Below, piece by piece: positions 20,721 through 33,903 of a DNA stretch of 64,000 nt. Source of the stretch: Blastocladiella emersonii ATCC 22665. Its lineage: Eukaryota; Blastocladiomycota; Blastocladiomycetes; Blastocladiales; Blastocladiaceae. How positions within the stretch are numbered: position 1 is the first letter of the stretch; each line of letters begins with the position of its first letter. The DNA lies in NCBI GenBank assembly GCA_025594325.1, contig JANHCV010000001.1, forward strand, positions 2,046,001 to 2,110,000, written 5' to 3'. A program made the position numbers and the translations under genes. The notes under the pieces were generated by a model. It had not been told where the DNA came from and searched no databases. It was given only the letters and a program-made list of their open reading frames with translations.

Positions 20721-22733
20721 ATGGCTCTCGACGCGGTGCTCCTCACCGCCTACGTGGCCCTGCTGGTCATGGCCGTCGTGCCCATCTACATTGGCGCGCG
20801 CAAGTCGGTCGACCTGATCGAGGTCAACGCGGCCACAGGCGCGCCCGAGCGCCGCTCGCAGTCGTCGGGCGTCGACAAGGAGGTCTTCTCCTCGTCGGAC
20901 GCGTACTGGTTCCCCGTCACGGGCTCGGCCGTGCTCTTCGGCCTCTACCTCCTGTTCCGCTTCCTCGACAAGGACCACGTCAACACCCTGCTCACCGTCT
21001 ACTTTGCCCTGCTCGGCCTGCTCGCCGTCGCCTCGCTCTTCGCCGACGCCGTCTCGGGCATCGAGCGCGCCCTCGGCCTGACCCACTACGACCTCGCCCT
21101 CACCAAGGACGTGGCCGGCGCAAAGTCCGCGGGCAAGAAGGCCAAGGCCGCCGCCTCGCTCTTTGCCCTGCGCTTCACGGTCCTCACCGTCGTCACCTCG
21201 GCCATCGCCGCCCTCCTCACCGCCGCCTACGTGCTCACCAAGCACTGGATCCTCAACAACCTGTTCGGCTTCGCCTTCTCGGTCTCGGCCATTGCCCTCA
21301 TGGACCTCGACTCGTTCAAGACGGGCATGATCCTCCTCGCGGGTCTCTTCGCCTACGACGTGTTCTGGGTCTTTGGCACCGACGTCATGGTCTCGGTCGC
21401 AAAGTCGTTTGACGCCCCCGTCAAGATGCTGTTCCCCAAGGGCACCGGCTTCACCATGCTCGGCCTCGGCGACATTGTCATCCCCGGCATCTACATTGCC
21501 CTCGCCCTCCGCTACGACTACCACAACCACCTGCTCAAGCTCCAGTCGGCCGCTGCCGCCGCGACCCCCGCCGCCACCAAGGGCAAGAAGGCCGCCGCTG
21601 CCGCCCCCGTCACCGTCAAGTACTCGACCTCGTTCAGCACCCCCTACTTCACCGCGGGCTTCATTGCCTACATTGCCGGCCTCGTCACCACCGTCTTTGT
21701 CATGCACACGTTCCAGGCCGCCCAGCCCGCCCTCCTCTACCTCTCGCCCGCCTGCATCCTGTCCACGCTCCTCACCGCCCTCGTCCGCGGCGAGCTCGGC
21801 GCCGTGTTCGGCTACTCGTCTGACACCGACAAGGACCTCAAGGACACGCTCCTCGGCGTCGCGTCGGAGTCTGACGCGTCGTCGGATGAGGAGGGGGAGA
21901 AGGTTGCCACCGCCACGACCACCAAGTCGCGCAAGGCCCCCGCCGCCGCCACCAAGAAGCCCGCCACGGCCGTCACGTCGGGCGACGAGACCGAGGACGA
22001 GACCCGCAAGAACGCGGCCGCCGGCGGCAAGCGCAAGCGCCTCGAGGCCGAACGGTTCGATTTCGTCGAGCAGGCCGCCCAGCCCGTCGCCAAGCGCGTG
22101 CACTCGGACGCGGACCTGACCGCTACCGCCAACCCCGCGCCGCTCCCCGCCGTCCCGCGCTCGCGCGACCTCGCCTCGACCGGCGCCAACGACGCGCCCG
22201 TCGCCGCAACCACCACGGCGTCGATCGTCGCGGCCACGTCGAGCGCCCCCGCCGCCGTCGCTGCCGCGGCCGCCGTGTCCAAGGGCAAGGCCGCCAAGGG
22301 TAAGGCGGCCAAGGCGGCCAAGGCTGCTGCTGCCGCCGCTGCTCCGGTCGTTGCGGCCGAGCCCACCCCCGCGCCTGCTCCCAAGGCCGTGGCTGCCGCG
22401 CCCAAGAAGGCCGCCGAGCCGACGCCGGCCCCCGCTCCCGCTCCCGCCAAGGAGACGAGCCCCGTGCGCAAGCCCGCTCCCGCGGCCGCGCCGGCTCCGG
22501 CCTTCACCCCGGCGCCCATCCCCGCGCCCGTGGCGGCCGCCAACGACGACGAGTTCACGGTCGTGTCGCGCCGCTCGCGCAAGAACAACAAGCGCGCCGC
22601 CGCGGCCGCGGCTGTCCCCGCGTCGGCGACGTCGTCGGCCCGCGACGCGTCCCCGTCGCACGCGCGCGCGTCGGGCAACGGGTTCGGCGATCTCAGCAGA
22701 ATGGTGCTCCCCGACCTCGACGACTTTGAGTAA
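20721..22733 (+). CDS. Signal peptide peptidase (presenilin-type aspartyl protease) with long C-terminal tail
   Basis: Intramembrane protease of the ER that cleaves leftover signal peptides and tail-anchored proteins. One exon, 670 residues; the ATG at 20721 has a good context (CACCATGGC), better than the in-frame ATG at 20673. About nine hydrophobic segments fill residues 1-365. Catalytic aspartates are Asp213 in AYDVFWVFG and Asp251 in GLGD; the PAL motif is Pro336-Ala-Leu. After residue ~365 comes a ~300-residue hydrophilic tail: an acidic stretch, then Ala/Lys/Pro-rich repeats (units like AAPKKAAEPTPAPAP), ending FTVVSRRSRKNNKR and DLDDFE. Family members usually end soon after the last membrane segment, so the tail is unusual. 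The frame is unbroken and codon use is uniform across the join. Confidence 0.92.
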   Translation: MALDAVLLTAYVALLVMAVVPIYIGARKSVDLIEVNAATGAPERRSQSSGVDKEVFSSSDAYWFPVTGSAVLFGLYLLFRFLDKDHVNTLLTVYFALLGLLAVASLFADAVSGIERALGLTHYDLALTKDVAGAKSAGKKAKAAASLFALRFTVLTVVTSAIAALLTAAYVLTKHWILNNLFGFAFSVSAIALMDLDSFKTGMILLAGLFAYDVFWVFGTDVMVSVAKSFDAPVKMLFPKGTGFTMLGLGDIVIPGIYIALALRYDYHNHLLKLQSAAAAATPAATKGKKAAAAAPVTVKYSTSFSTPYFTAGFIAYIAGLVTTVFVMHTFQAAQPALLYLSPACILSTLLTALVRGELGAVFGYSSDTDKDLKDTLLGVASESDASSDEEGEKVATATTTKSRKAPAAATKKPATAVTSGDETEDETRKNAAAGGKRKRLEAERFDFVEQAAQPVAKRVHSDADLTATANPAPLPAVPRSRDLASTGANDAPVAATTTASIVAATSSAPAAVAAAAAVSKGKAAKGKAAKAAKAAAAAAAPVVAAEPTPAPAPKAVAAAPKKAAEPTPAPAPAPAKETSPVRKPAPAAAPAPAFTPAPIPAPVAAANDDEFTVVSRRSRKNNKRAAAAAAVPASATSSARDASPSHARASGNGFGDLSRMVLPDLDDFE

Positions 22734-22954
22734 GTTGCTGGGTCGATAGCTGCGGCCCTCCCGTTTGTTGTTTTTCGTTCCTTGACAGTTTTTGGTTTCT
22801 CACGCACCACCACCACGATCAGCCTAAATATCACACGATTATTCCAAAACGCTTCCGGAAGGCTTCTGGAACCCTTCCACGGCTCACCCGCTCGCTCTTT
22901 CTCTCCGGCGAGCACTCTCTCTCCCTGCCTCGCGACTGAATGCAACAGTAGCCC

Positions 22955-24591
22955 ATGTATCGCGAACCCTCGATCGGCCAGCTAGCGCTCCTCGGCGGTT
23001 TCCTCGTCGGGCTCAACGCCGTGCACGCGGTCGCCGAGCATCTGGCGTACGCCGGGCTCACGGCGCAGATCGCGCTCGGGTTCCTCGTCGGGTCGCCGCT
23101 CGCGGGCGCGCTCGAGCCCGCGTGGGAGGCCACGCTCGCGGTCCTCGGCGAGCTCGGGCTGTTGTGGCTCCTGTTCCTCGGTACGGCGGTTGGTTGATGG
23201 AAGAGGGTGGACCTGAGAGCTGATACAAGTAGCAAGGGTAGGTGGCCTCGACGTCGACGCGGTACAGCTCCTACCGAACCTCGGCCTCGCGACCGCCGCG
23301 GGCGTGACGGGCGTCGCGCTGCCCGTCGCCCTGTCGGTCCTGGTGCTCCACGCGGCGCTCGGGTTCCCGCTCCTCGACGCGGCCACGGCGGGTGCCGCGC
23401 TCGGGTCCACGAGTTTGGGGACCACGCTCGTTGCGCTGTCCGGCGCGCTCGGCGTTGAACGGGCCGAGGGCGATGCCGACCCGATGCGGTCCCGCGTCGC
23501 GACCGTGCTCGTGTCCGCGGCGCTCATCGACGACGTGATCGCGCTGATCCTGCTCGCTGTCGTCCGCTCGCTCGGCAGCGGCGGGGACACGGGCCGGGTT
23601 GACGCGTGGACCGCCGTCGGCCGGCCCCTCGCCGCGAGCGCCGGGCTGACGCTTGCCGCCGTCCTCTTCGCGTCGCGCGTCGTGCGACCAGCGCTAACCC
23701 GGTCGCTCGCGTGGCGCAAGTTCCTCCGCGCGGCGCGCTCGCCCGAAGCGCAAGCAAGGCGGCACGCGTGGGTGCACGCGGGGCTCGCGGTCGGGTGCAT
23801 CGCCCTCGCGGGCTTGCTGGCGGCGGCGGCAGATGCGCTGGGCGCGTCGCGGCTGCTCGGCGCGTTCCTCGCAGGGCTCGCGGTGCGGCTCGCGACGCCG
23901 GATGAAGTCGTGGGGACGGTGCTGGATCCGGCGGGTGCGGCGAAGGAGACGATAGGCGCGGTGCATGCGCGGGTCCTGGTGCCGGTCTTCTTTGCATCCA
24001 TGGGCTTCGGTATGTCACGGCCGTGGCCGGTCTCTCGCGACGGTTGACTGACTACAGGACCATGTAGCGATCCCGATCCGCGACATGTTCGCGCCGACCA
24101 TCGTGTGGCAAGGCCTCGTATACTCGCTCGTGATGGCGGCGGCCAAAGCCGTAGTCGGCCCGCTGGTCGTATACGCCGTTGACGGGCCGTGGCAAGCGCT
24201 GCGTGCCAACCGGTCCAAGCACGCGACGGGCAACGAGCGCGGGCGGTTCGGCGCGGCGGCGATCCTCGGGCTCGGGCTCGTGGCGCGCGGCGAAATCGGG
24301 CTCGTCATCGCTGAACTCGCCGTGTCGTCGGGCGCCATGGGACAGGACGCGTTCCTCGTCAGCGTGTGGGCGATCCTCGTGTGCACGGCCGTCGGCCCGC
24401 TCGTGCTCGCGGCTGTCGCAAGGCGGACGTGGCCGCGGGTCAGCGGTGGGCCGTGGGGGATGCCCGGCGGCGGTAGCGGCGGCGGCGCCGTGGCCGTTCC
24501 TGCCATGTCGCAGGCCGGCCTGGCGACCGTGTCCGCGGACGAGGCGGCGACGCGTTGGGGGTACGCGAGGCAGGACTCGACGGCAACGTGA
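22955..24591 (+). CDS. CPA2-type monovalent cation/proton antiporter
   Basis: Polytopic exchanger of the Kef/NhaS/Kha1-like superfamily, expected to swap K+ or Na+ for protons. Exons are 22955..23180, 23242..24009 and 24068..24591; the product is 505 residues with about 12 hydrophobic segments. Typical landmarks are ALGFLVGSPLAG, GELGLLWLLFLGGLDVD, the SAALIDDVIALILL helix with paired Asp, LGAFLAGLAV, VFFASMGF and GLVARGEIGLVIAELA. The first acceptor is ambiguous: using the TAG ending at 23241 gives FLGGLDVD, whereas the TAG ending at 23232 adds three residues in frame; I prefer the former because it matches the family. No C-terminal nucleotide-binding domain follows. Substrate and membrane are not predictable from sequence. 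Confidence 0.85.
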
Positions 24592-24978
24592 GTGGCGCAG
24601 CGGCGTCGGCTAAAAAAGATGGGTAGATTTTATCTGACAAGGTCGATCACGCCACGGGCCAATCTGATCCGCGCCGCTGATTGGCCGGGTGTGCGGGAGG
24701 GCGGGAGATAACGGGACGCGTCGTGATCGTGATCCGTTGCCATGTGAATGGCGGGCGGGTTTGTCTCGTCCCCGGGAGACAAACCCGCGTCGCTTCGTGA
24801 CGAAAGCGACGGCGAGGAGACCCGTCCGCGACGAGTACAAGTACTGCGCGCGCCCGCCGCGCCCTCTCTCTCGCGCCCCGAACCGATCCCACTCACTCTT
24901 GCTACGAACGCATCTGCTGGCCCTCGACTCTTGCCCAGGCGGCCGCGACCCACTTGATCTTCAGATACCACCGCCGTC
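24592..24978. promoter_or_regulatory. ARG5,6 upstream region
   Basis: 387 bp between the antiporter stop and the ARG5,6 start; presumed promoter of the arginine gene. No clear binding site recognised. Confidence 0.35.
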
Positions 24979-27688
<2,710 letters not shown>

Positions 27689-27745
27689 AGACAGCGGATG
27701 GGATCAATTTTTACGAATTAGACTATATATTTTGAGTCTTGTGCA

Positions 27746-28822
27746 TCACCGCTTTGGATCCGCCCCGCCCTGCTGCTGCCCCGGCCGACCTCCTCCTCCC
27801 GCCGCCGCTGCCGCAGCAGCAGCAGCAGCCGCGACCGCCGTGACGCCGAACAACCACGGCGGGCGACAGACTTCTTGCCATAGCGTCGCGTCGCTCGACA
27901 TCTTCTCGAGGTCAGCGGGGCCGAACGTGGGCGCCGCGTCCCACGCGTCGTCGAACTGCGCCACGAGCGGCTCGTCGGGGGCGCGGATCCACGCGTCCTC
28001 GCGCGCGCGCTTGTGCCGCTCGCGGTCCTGCTCCATGCGCCGCAGGATCTCCTGCCGCGCGGCGCTGTCGCGCGTCGAGCTGCCCGCGTTCCCCGCGGAC
28101 GACGAGGTGTCGGTCGCGGCGACGGTGTCAGAGTTGAGGGACAGGTTGGTGTTGTTGTTGGCGGTGGATGGGCGCGAGACCGAGGCGGGCGCGGAGGGAG
28201 CAGAAGACGCCGTGGTGGGCCAGTCGGGGTGCTGGGCGGGCGGGAAGCTGAGCTGGTGCGGCTGCTGCAGCGGCTGTTGCTGCTGTCCAGCGGACCGCAT
28301 CGCGCGCGTGGGCGACGTGAGCGCGGACGCAGCGGCCGTCGACGGCGCTGTGGTCCTGCTACTCGCGGCGCCGCTCGCGGACCCGCGCAGCCCGTCGAGC
28401 AGACCCTCGATCTCGCCAAACAGCTTGGAAGAGACGACCTTCTTGCGCTTCCAGGTAGCGAGGATCGACTGGACGGCGGGCACGTTGGCGAGGCCGAACT
28501 GCGACTCGGCCGAGCACACGGCGGCGACAAGGCGCGGCAGGTCCGCGACGATGCGCGCGTGGTACCCGAGAAAGCCGTCGGACATGGTCGCCTGCAGGAT
28601 GTGGTCGCACAGGCTGAACAGGTTGATGCGCTGGTTGGGCGACACGCTCTCGAGGGTCTCGAGGACCACGGCGTACAGCACGTCGGCGTGCGCGCGCCAT
28701 GTGCTCGCGAACCGCGCCGCCTTGACCAGCGACTCGTTGGACGCCGTCAGGCGCCGCAGCATGTCGTGGAACTCGAGACGCAGCTCGAACGGGTCCGGGT
28801 GGTCGTGCTCCGTGTCGGACAT
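27746..28822 (-). CDS. CTK3: CTD kinase subunit gamma (Ctk3)
   Basis: Subunit of the CTDK-I complex that phosphorylates Ser2 of the RNA polymerase II C-terminal domain. A single exon encodes 358 residues. The N-terminal domain (~1-130) is CID-like: FELRLEFHDMLRRL, HADVLYAVVLETLE, INLFSLCDHIL. A long Ser/Ala/Gln/Pro linker follows. The C-terminal Ctk3 motif (ILRRMEQDRERHKRAREDAW, then FDDAWDAAPTF) matches the conserved end of the budding yeast subunit. A run of Ala encoded by GCN repeats and a Gly/Gln tail end the protein. It lies tail-to-tail with ARG5,6, with 57 bp between stops. Confidence 0.87.
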   Translation of the reverse strand: MSDTEHDHPDPFELRLEFHDMLRRLTASNESLVKAARFASTWRAHADVLYAVVLETLESVSPNQRINLFSLCDHILQATMSDGFLGYHARIVADLPRLVAAVCSAESQFGLANVPAVQSILATWKRKKVVSSKLFGEIEGLLDGLRGSASGAASSRTTAPSTAAASALTSPTRAMRSAGQQQQPLQQPHQLSFPPAQHPDWPTTASSAPSAPASVSRPSTANNNTNLSLNSDTVAATDTSSSAGNAGSSTRDSAARQEILRRMEQDRERHKRAREDAWIRAPDEPLVAQFDDAWDAAPTFGPADLEKMSSDATLWQEVCRPPWLFGVTAVAAAAAAAAAAAGGGGRPGQQQGGADPKR

Positions 28823-30098
28823 GGTGGTTGCAGTAAGTCGTTACGTCGTGCGGTGCGGACTGCGTTGCATGGGAGTCGGCGTGAGGGAGAGCAGCGGGAA
28901 AAGCGCTCGTCTGCGAAGCGGGAGGGCGATCACCCGGCGCACATCACCTGATGCCCGCGCGTGGCGCAACACGTCCCGCGCGGCGGCGTTGGGCGTCGGG
29001 GGAAGCGACCCGGTGGCGTCTTCAGTTTAAAAGAAGAGCGCGTACCTTCGTTTTAAGCGCAAAGATGGGAAGACATCCGCTGCAGCGAGTAGCGCGTCGA
29101 CCAGCTTGCTTGACTTGCGGCGCTTGCGCGGCACGGCAGGAGCGAGGGTCGCTCAGGGTGACGCACACGCTCCGTCCGGCATTTTACGATGCTTGCGCTC
29201 AGCCCTGACTCGTGCTTCACAACAGGCAACCATGCAATCCAGCAACCCGAACACGCTTGGCCTCATGGTGCTCTGTGCCGCTCGTGTTGCCGCCGGACTT
29301 GGTGTCCGAGTATCCTGGCCTGCGTGATCCCGAGTCGCCGCATGCTCTTTATCGCTAAGCACGTCCGCGTCGCGTCGACTTTTTCCGATCGCGGCGTGTT
29401 CAAGCTCCGCCTTCCCTTCAGCGCATCGCACCGTGACGACAAGCTCGTTGACTGCACCTACAACATTGTCCGGTTTCCCGGCGGTCCTATATTGAACCGC
29501 CCTGAGCTCGCCCAAGTCGATATTTTGCCGCTCTTGGCCGACGACTCGTGCGATCTGTTGGGAATGCCGCAGTGCGACGTGCTGTACGACTACGTCAGCC
29601 ACCCACGGCATCAGCGACCGGCGGGCGAGCACAGGAAACCAGAAGCCCGCTCTCTCGCGAACGTCTTGAGGCATGCATTCATGTACGGAGTGACTCGCGT
29701 CTATCATGCGGTCCATCACCGAACGCGTGGGTGTGACTCTCGCGCCGATGCGTGGGACGATGTCCGGTCGCTGCTGCACCTGGCGCTTGCGCGATCCGCA
29801 CACACGAGCGTGCTGCTGCCGGACCCGACTACCTAACCCGCAGGACATTGGCGTCGTCACGGGCATCGCCGCCCACTCTGAGTAGCTTTGATCCCTTCTC
29901 TCTTGCCCGCACGTCTTGAATGAATCGAATGATGTACTTGGCCGCCATTTGTGCCATCGTGGCTGATGGTCAGATTGATGAATTCGTCTACCGCTCACTA
30001 AATAGAACATGTAGTCCGATCCGCAGGTCCCAGCAATCGAGCGTTCACGAAAAAGCGACGTCGCTTTCCCAACTCCCGATTCTTGTTGCCCGTCGCGC
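28823..30098. other. CTK3 upstream region containing one weak candidate gene
   Basis: About 1.3 kb. The part next to 28822 should hold the CTK3 promoter; a CACCTGAT site lies at about 28946-28953. The rest has one possible coding stretch, annotated separately (29342-29836). A 383-codon open frame on the minus strand across the same DNA (29153-30304) has no recognisable domain. Confidence 0.35.
29342..29836 (+). CDS. Candidate small ORF of unknown function (or gene relic)
   Basis: An open stretch of 164 codons that begins MLFIAKHVRV and contains FSDRGVFKLRLPF, VRFPGGPILNRPEL and DILPLLADDSCDLLGMPQC. Codon third positions favour C/G in the first ~100 codons, as in real genes here, then lose that bias. 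I do not recognise the family. No convincing promoter or splice pair was found. It may be the remaining exon of a decayed gene beside the rearranged 30.1-30.8 kb region. Confidence 0.25.
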   Translation: MLFIAKHVRVASTFSDRGVFKLRLPFSASHRDDKLVDCTYNIVRFPGGPILNRPELAQVDILPLLADDSCDLLGMPQCDVLYDYVSHPRHQRPAGEHRKPEARSLANVLRHAFMYGVTRVYHAVHHRTRGCDSRADAWDDVRSLLHLALARSAHTSVLLPDPTT

Positions 30099-30224
30099 CC
30101 TTTGCGTTCACGGGATCGCGTGGGAGCATCGCTGGGGACATCAATTTCTACGGCAAGAGCGGTGTCCAGTTCTTCACGCAGATCAAGACCGTCACCGCGT
30201 CGTGGAAGTCCGAGGACGCTGTCG
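30099..30224 (+). pseudogene. Inverted 126-bp copy of the 3' coding end of the MMSDH gene
   Basis: Read base by base, 30099-30224 is identical to the reverse complement of 30672-30797, part of the last exon of the methylmalonate-semialdehyde dehydrogenase gene. It encodes the same peptide (FAFTGSRGS through KSEDAV) but has no start, no upstream dehydrogenase sequence, and switches to unrelated GCCACGG-rich DNA at its 3' end. It is a truncated inverted duplication, 447 bp from its source. The lack of any mismatch suggests that it is recent or kept identical by gene conversion. Confidence 0.9.
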
Positions 30225-30633
30225 CGCGCCGTGGCGGTGGCCATGGTCAGAGCCACAGCATCATTGCGAATGCCACGGCCATGACCACGGGAAACGATGG
30301 CCACAGCTCAAGCAGCATGATTTTGGACGGAAGCAGCTCAATACGCTTCGATCAAGCGGTCTTTGATACACTCTCGAGCCAGTGGCCGCGGCGGCCGCGA
30401 GGCCGCCGTGGCCACGACCATGGTCAACTTGCCATGTTTGAGCCTTTCAAGCTCAGTTGCGTCACTCCTAAGCTTTAAGTTACACCCAGGAGGAGCAAGA
30501 AATACCCATTATATAATCCACAAGGGAGGCGGGGGGTGACTGGCGCGAAAAGCAGCGACTCTGAACGGCTCGCGACCAAAGTTGATTAAGTCCGTTGTAT
30601 ATACGATATTTGACCACTCAAACACGAGCGGGC

Positions 30634-32371
30634 TTACTTGAGCGTGGGCATGACGACTGCGGCCTTGGAGCCGACAGCGTCCTCGGACTTCCACGACGCG
30701 GTGACGGTCTTGATCTGCGTGAAGAACTGGACACCGCTCTTGCCGTAGAAATTGATGTCCCCAGCGATGCTCCCACGCGATCCCGTGAACGCAAAGGACG
30801 GAATGGGTACCGGGATTCCGAGATTGATACCAATCTGGCCGACGTCAATGTCCATCGAGAACTTCCGGGCAGCCGAACCCGAGTTGGTGAAGACGGCTGT
30901 GCCGTTGCCGTACGGGTTGGCGTTGATCAGCTCGATGGCGTCCTCGAGCGACTCGGAGCGCATGGTGATGAGCACGGGGCCGAAGATCTCCTCCTTGTAG
31001 CAGGGCATGTCGGTCGTAACGTTGGTCAGGATGGTGGGGCCGAGGAAGTTGCCCTTGGGGTACTTGGGCACCTTGAGGCCGCGGCCGTCGAGGACGACCT
31101 TAGCACCCATGGCGACCGAGTCGGCGATGATCTTCTCGGCACGAGCGACGGCCTGGGGCGAGATCATGGGGCCGACGTCCGTGTTCTCCTCGAAGCCGCC
31201 GTTGACCTTGAGCGCCTTGGTGCGCTCGATGAGCTCGGGGATCAGCTTCTCGGCGGCACCGACAAAGAGCACAGCAGGCAGAGCCATGCAGCGCTGACCA
31301 GCAGCACCGAAGGCGGCACCGACGATCGAGTTGAGCGTGGTGTTCACGTTGCAGTCGGGCAGGACGACACCGTGGTTCTTGGCGCCGAGGTTGGCCTGGA
31401 CGCGCTTGCCGTTGGCGGTACCGCGGGCAAAGATGTGCTTGCCGGCGCGGTCGCCGCCGACGAACGAGATGGCGCGGATGGCGGGAGCGTCGCACAGGTA
31501 GTTGACAGTGTTGTGGGTGCCGTGGACGATGTTGAGGGCGCCCTTGGGGAGACCGGCCTCCTGCGCGAGAGCGGCGAGGTGGAGGGCGGCCGAGGGGACG
31601 CGCTCCGAGGGCTTGAACACCATGGTGTTGCCGACAGCCGTGGCCATGGGGAACATCCAGAGCGGGATCATGGCTATATGAAGCGTGGTGTGGGGTCAGT
31701 TTGGAGCTGAGCGACCGGGTCGGGTCAGCATGCGACCGTACCGGGGAAGTTGAAGGGGGCAATGCCGGCGGTGACGCCGAGCGGGGCGCGGATCGTGTAC
31801 GTGTCGATGTCGGTACCGACGGGCAGGTGCTCGCCCATCTGGAGCGTGGGCATGGAGGCGGCGTGCTCGACGACCTGGAGGCCGCGGAACACGTCACCGC
31901 GGGCGTCGGGGAGGGTCTTGCCCTGCTCGCGGGTGATCATGGCGGCGATCTTGTCCGTGTCGCGGCGGACGAGGGCGGCAAGGTTGAACATGACCTGCTG
32001 GCGGGTCAGGACAGAGGTCTTGGACCACGACTTGAAGGCCTCGGAGGCGCTGCGGGTGGCGGCCTCGAGCTCCTCGGGCGTCGACTCGGGGACGAGCGAC
32101 ACCACCTCCTGCGTGGCGGGGTCGTGCACGGGGATCCACTGGGTCGAGGCCGACTCGAATAACTCGCCGTTGACGAGCGACTTGATCTTTGTGGGCGCGC
32201 CCGTGGCGGCCGCCGACGCGAGCGTGCGGCGCTGGCTCATGGCCTAGACGCATAGTAGTAGCATTCATAGAGTGCTCGAGAGTCAGGCACTGATGGTTTC
32301 TCTCTGGTCGCAGCGAGCTCGAGCCCGCGTACCATCATCGGGCGGGACAGGGAGAGGAGTCGCGAAGCCAT
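30634..32371 (-). CDS. Mitochondrial methylmalonate-semialdehyde dehydrogenase (ALDH6 family)
   Basis: CoA-acylating aldehyde dehydrogenase that converts malonate and methylmalonate semialdehyde to acetyl- and propionyl-CoA in valine, pyrimidine and inositol breakdown. Minus-strand exons are 32371..32333, 32243..31742 and 31673..30634; the product is 526 residues. The 13-codon first exon ([13 protein letters not shown]) joins in frame and supplies a typical mitochondrial presequence; starting at the internal ATG (32240) would lose it. Landmarks are [27 protein letters not shown], the catalytic cysteine in [19 protein letters not shown] and [18 protein letters not shown] short inverted copy of its 3' coding end lies downstream (30099-30224). 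Confidence 0.94.
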
Positions 32372-33903
32372 GGTTGGTTGGACCGTTGTCTGTTGATACG
32401 TTGCAAATTCGTGGAGGGAAGCAGTATACAGCAGAGCGCCAAGGGGAGAGGGAGTCGGGTCGGCGGGGCGGCGGGCGGTTTTGAAGGCGGGCTCGGGTTC
32501 AAGGGCAGAACGGCACCCTGCGAGCTTGCACGCGCTAAGGCGGCGCCGCCCGGGTCCATTTTCCCCAACGGATCCGGCTTCTCGGGCCCACGTGGCCATC
32601 AGCGACGCGTGTGCACGCACCGGTCGGCACCAACAAGGGCAGGTTGCCGGGAGGGTTGCCTGTCCTGTCAGAGGCGTTGGGGAAGCAACTGATGGGCAAC
32701 TGATCCCGACAGGCGGAGACATCGCGTGACTGCGAAACACGACGCGTTTTATTATGCGATACAAGAGTGCCATCACTCACGCAATCATCCCGAGCCTAGC
32801 TTGAGATCACCAAGCGCGTCACGGTCCTTGCTTGATCGATCCGCGACTTCGCGCACGCGCCAGAGACGCGCTGCCGACTCGAAAACCTCCCATGCCGTAG
32901 CTACGCGGTGCCCGTCCTTGCTAGCATCCCCGCGGTGCCCGTCTCCCTCGCCCGGGTTATCAGAGGGCCGGTGAGGCGTGCAAACGAGCGAGAGAGACAC
33001 TCGGAATGATGGCGCAAGTCGGTGAGGACGCGTCAGTTGCGAGTGACGGGGCGGCCAAAGCGGAAAGCATGGTGTGCGAGCCGGGCGCCGACGCGTGCAC
33101 GAAATCGCGGACCGAGCTCAAGAAGTGATTCAACGATGGATGAGCTTTTGATGAGGGGAGGTTGGGTTTAAGCTTGATCTTGACAGGAAACTGCATGGCC
33201 GGCCGTGTGCGCCCCGGGCGTACGGCGCTGAGTGGCGATGAATGTTAGGCGTACGCGAGAATCCCGAGTGTAGGCTAGGTCTAATTTGACAGAGCAGTTT
33301 GGTCTCTGGAGCGAATTCGCCAGCTTCAACGCAGGTCCTGCCGTCAATCCGACGTTCGCGAATTGAACGAGGGCGAGTTGAGGTGCCACAACGCTTCGCG
33401 CGCCAAGTCCGTGGTATAAGCGTCGGCAGGTCCGTACTGTTCACGCTTGAAAAGCTGCGAGAACTTCGGCTGCTGATGATGCCGTACTGCGCAAGTCGCG
33501 ATGCCGAGTTGCACACGTACGTGAATTAGCAATGATTCGGTTTCCCTTGAGGCGGCACAAGATCTCTCGAGCCAAGTCGGATTCCCAGGCGGTTGCGGCG
33601 GGACCAACGGCGAACGAGCTGGGCAGGCCACCGTGGCGCAGAAAGCCGTGCAAGCAGAAGCTCGCGCTGAACGAAGGATATTGCAAGATGTTTGATTCGT
33701 CTATATTGCTACATGGCGTCGAAGCTCAGGTGGTGGGGGAGCGAGAGCGCCGAAGAGGAGTCAGCCGCAATGATGAATGAAACGCGCTGCTGCGAGCTTT
33801 GCGGCGCAGCGGCGCCACCATCCCGTGCGCGCTCTTCCTCTCTCTCTCTTCCCTTGGCCATCTCTTGCACCCACCAACTGCCCATGAATTGCTAAGCGAC
33901 TCG
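32372..33903. other. Gene-poor region of 1.5 kb
   Basis: Upstream of both the dehydrogenase (minus) and the cysteine-rich secreted protein (plus), so it contains two promoters. All open frames are short and mixed in codon use. No repeats, RNA genes or mobile-element pieces were recognised. Confidence 0.4.

Noticed and set aside
20694-22661. 655-codon open frame antisense to signal peptide peptidase
   Set aside because: Gly/Arg/Glu-rich shadow of a strong coding frame; no domains.
23233-23241. Alternative acceptor in the antiporter's first intron
   Set aside because: Adds three residues inside the conserved FLGGLDVD turn; kept as a note only.
29153-30304. 383-codon minus-strand open frame next to the MMSDH copy
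   Set aside because: Part of it is the antisense of the 126-bp duplicate; composition is mixed and no domain is visible.
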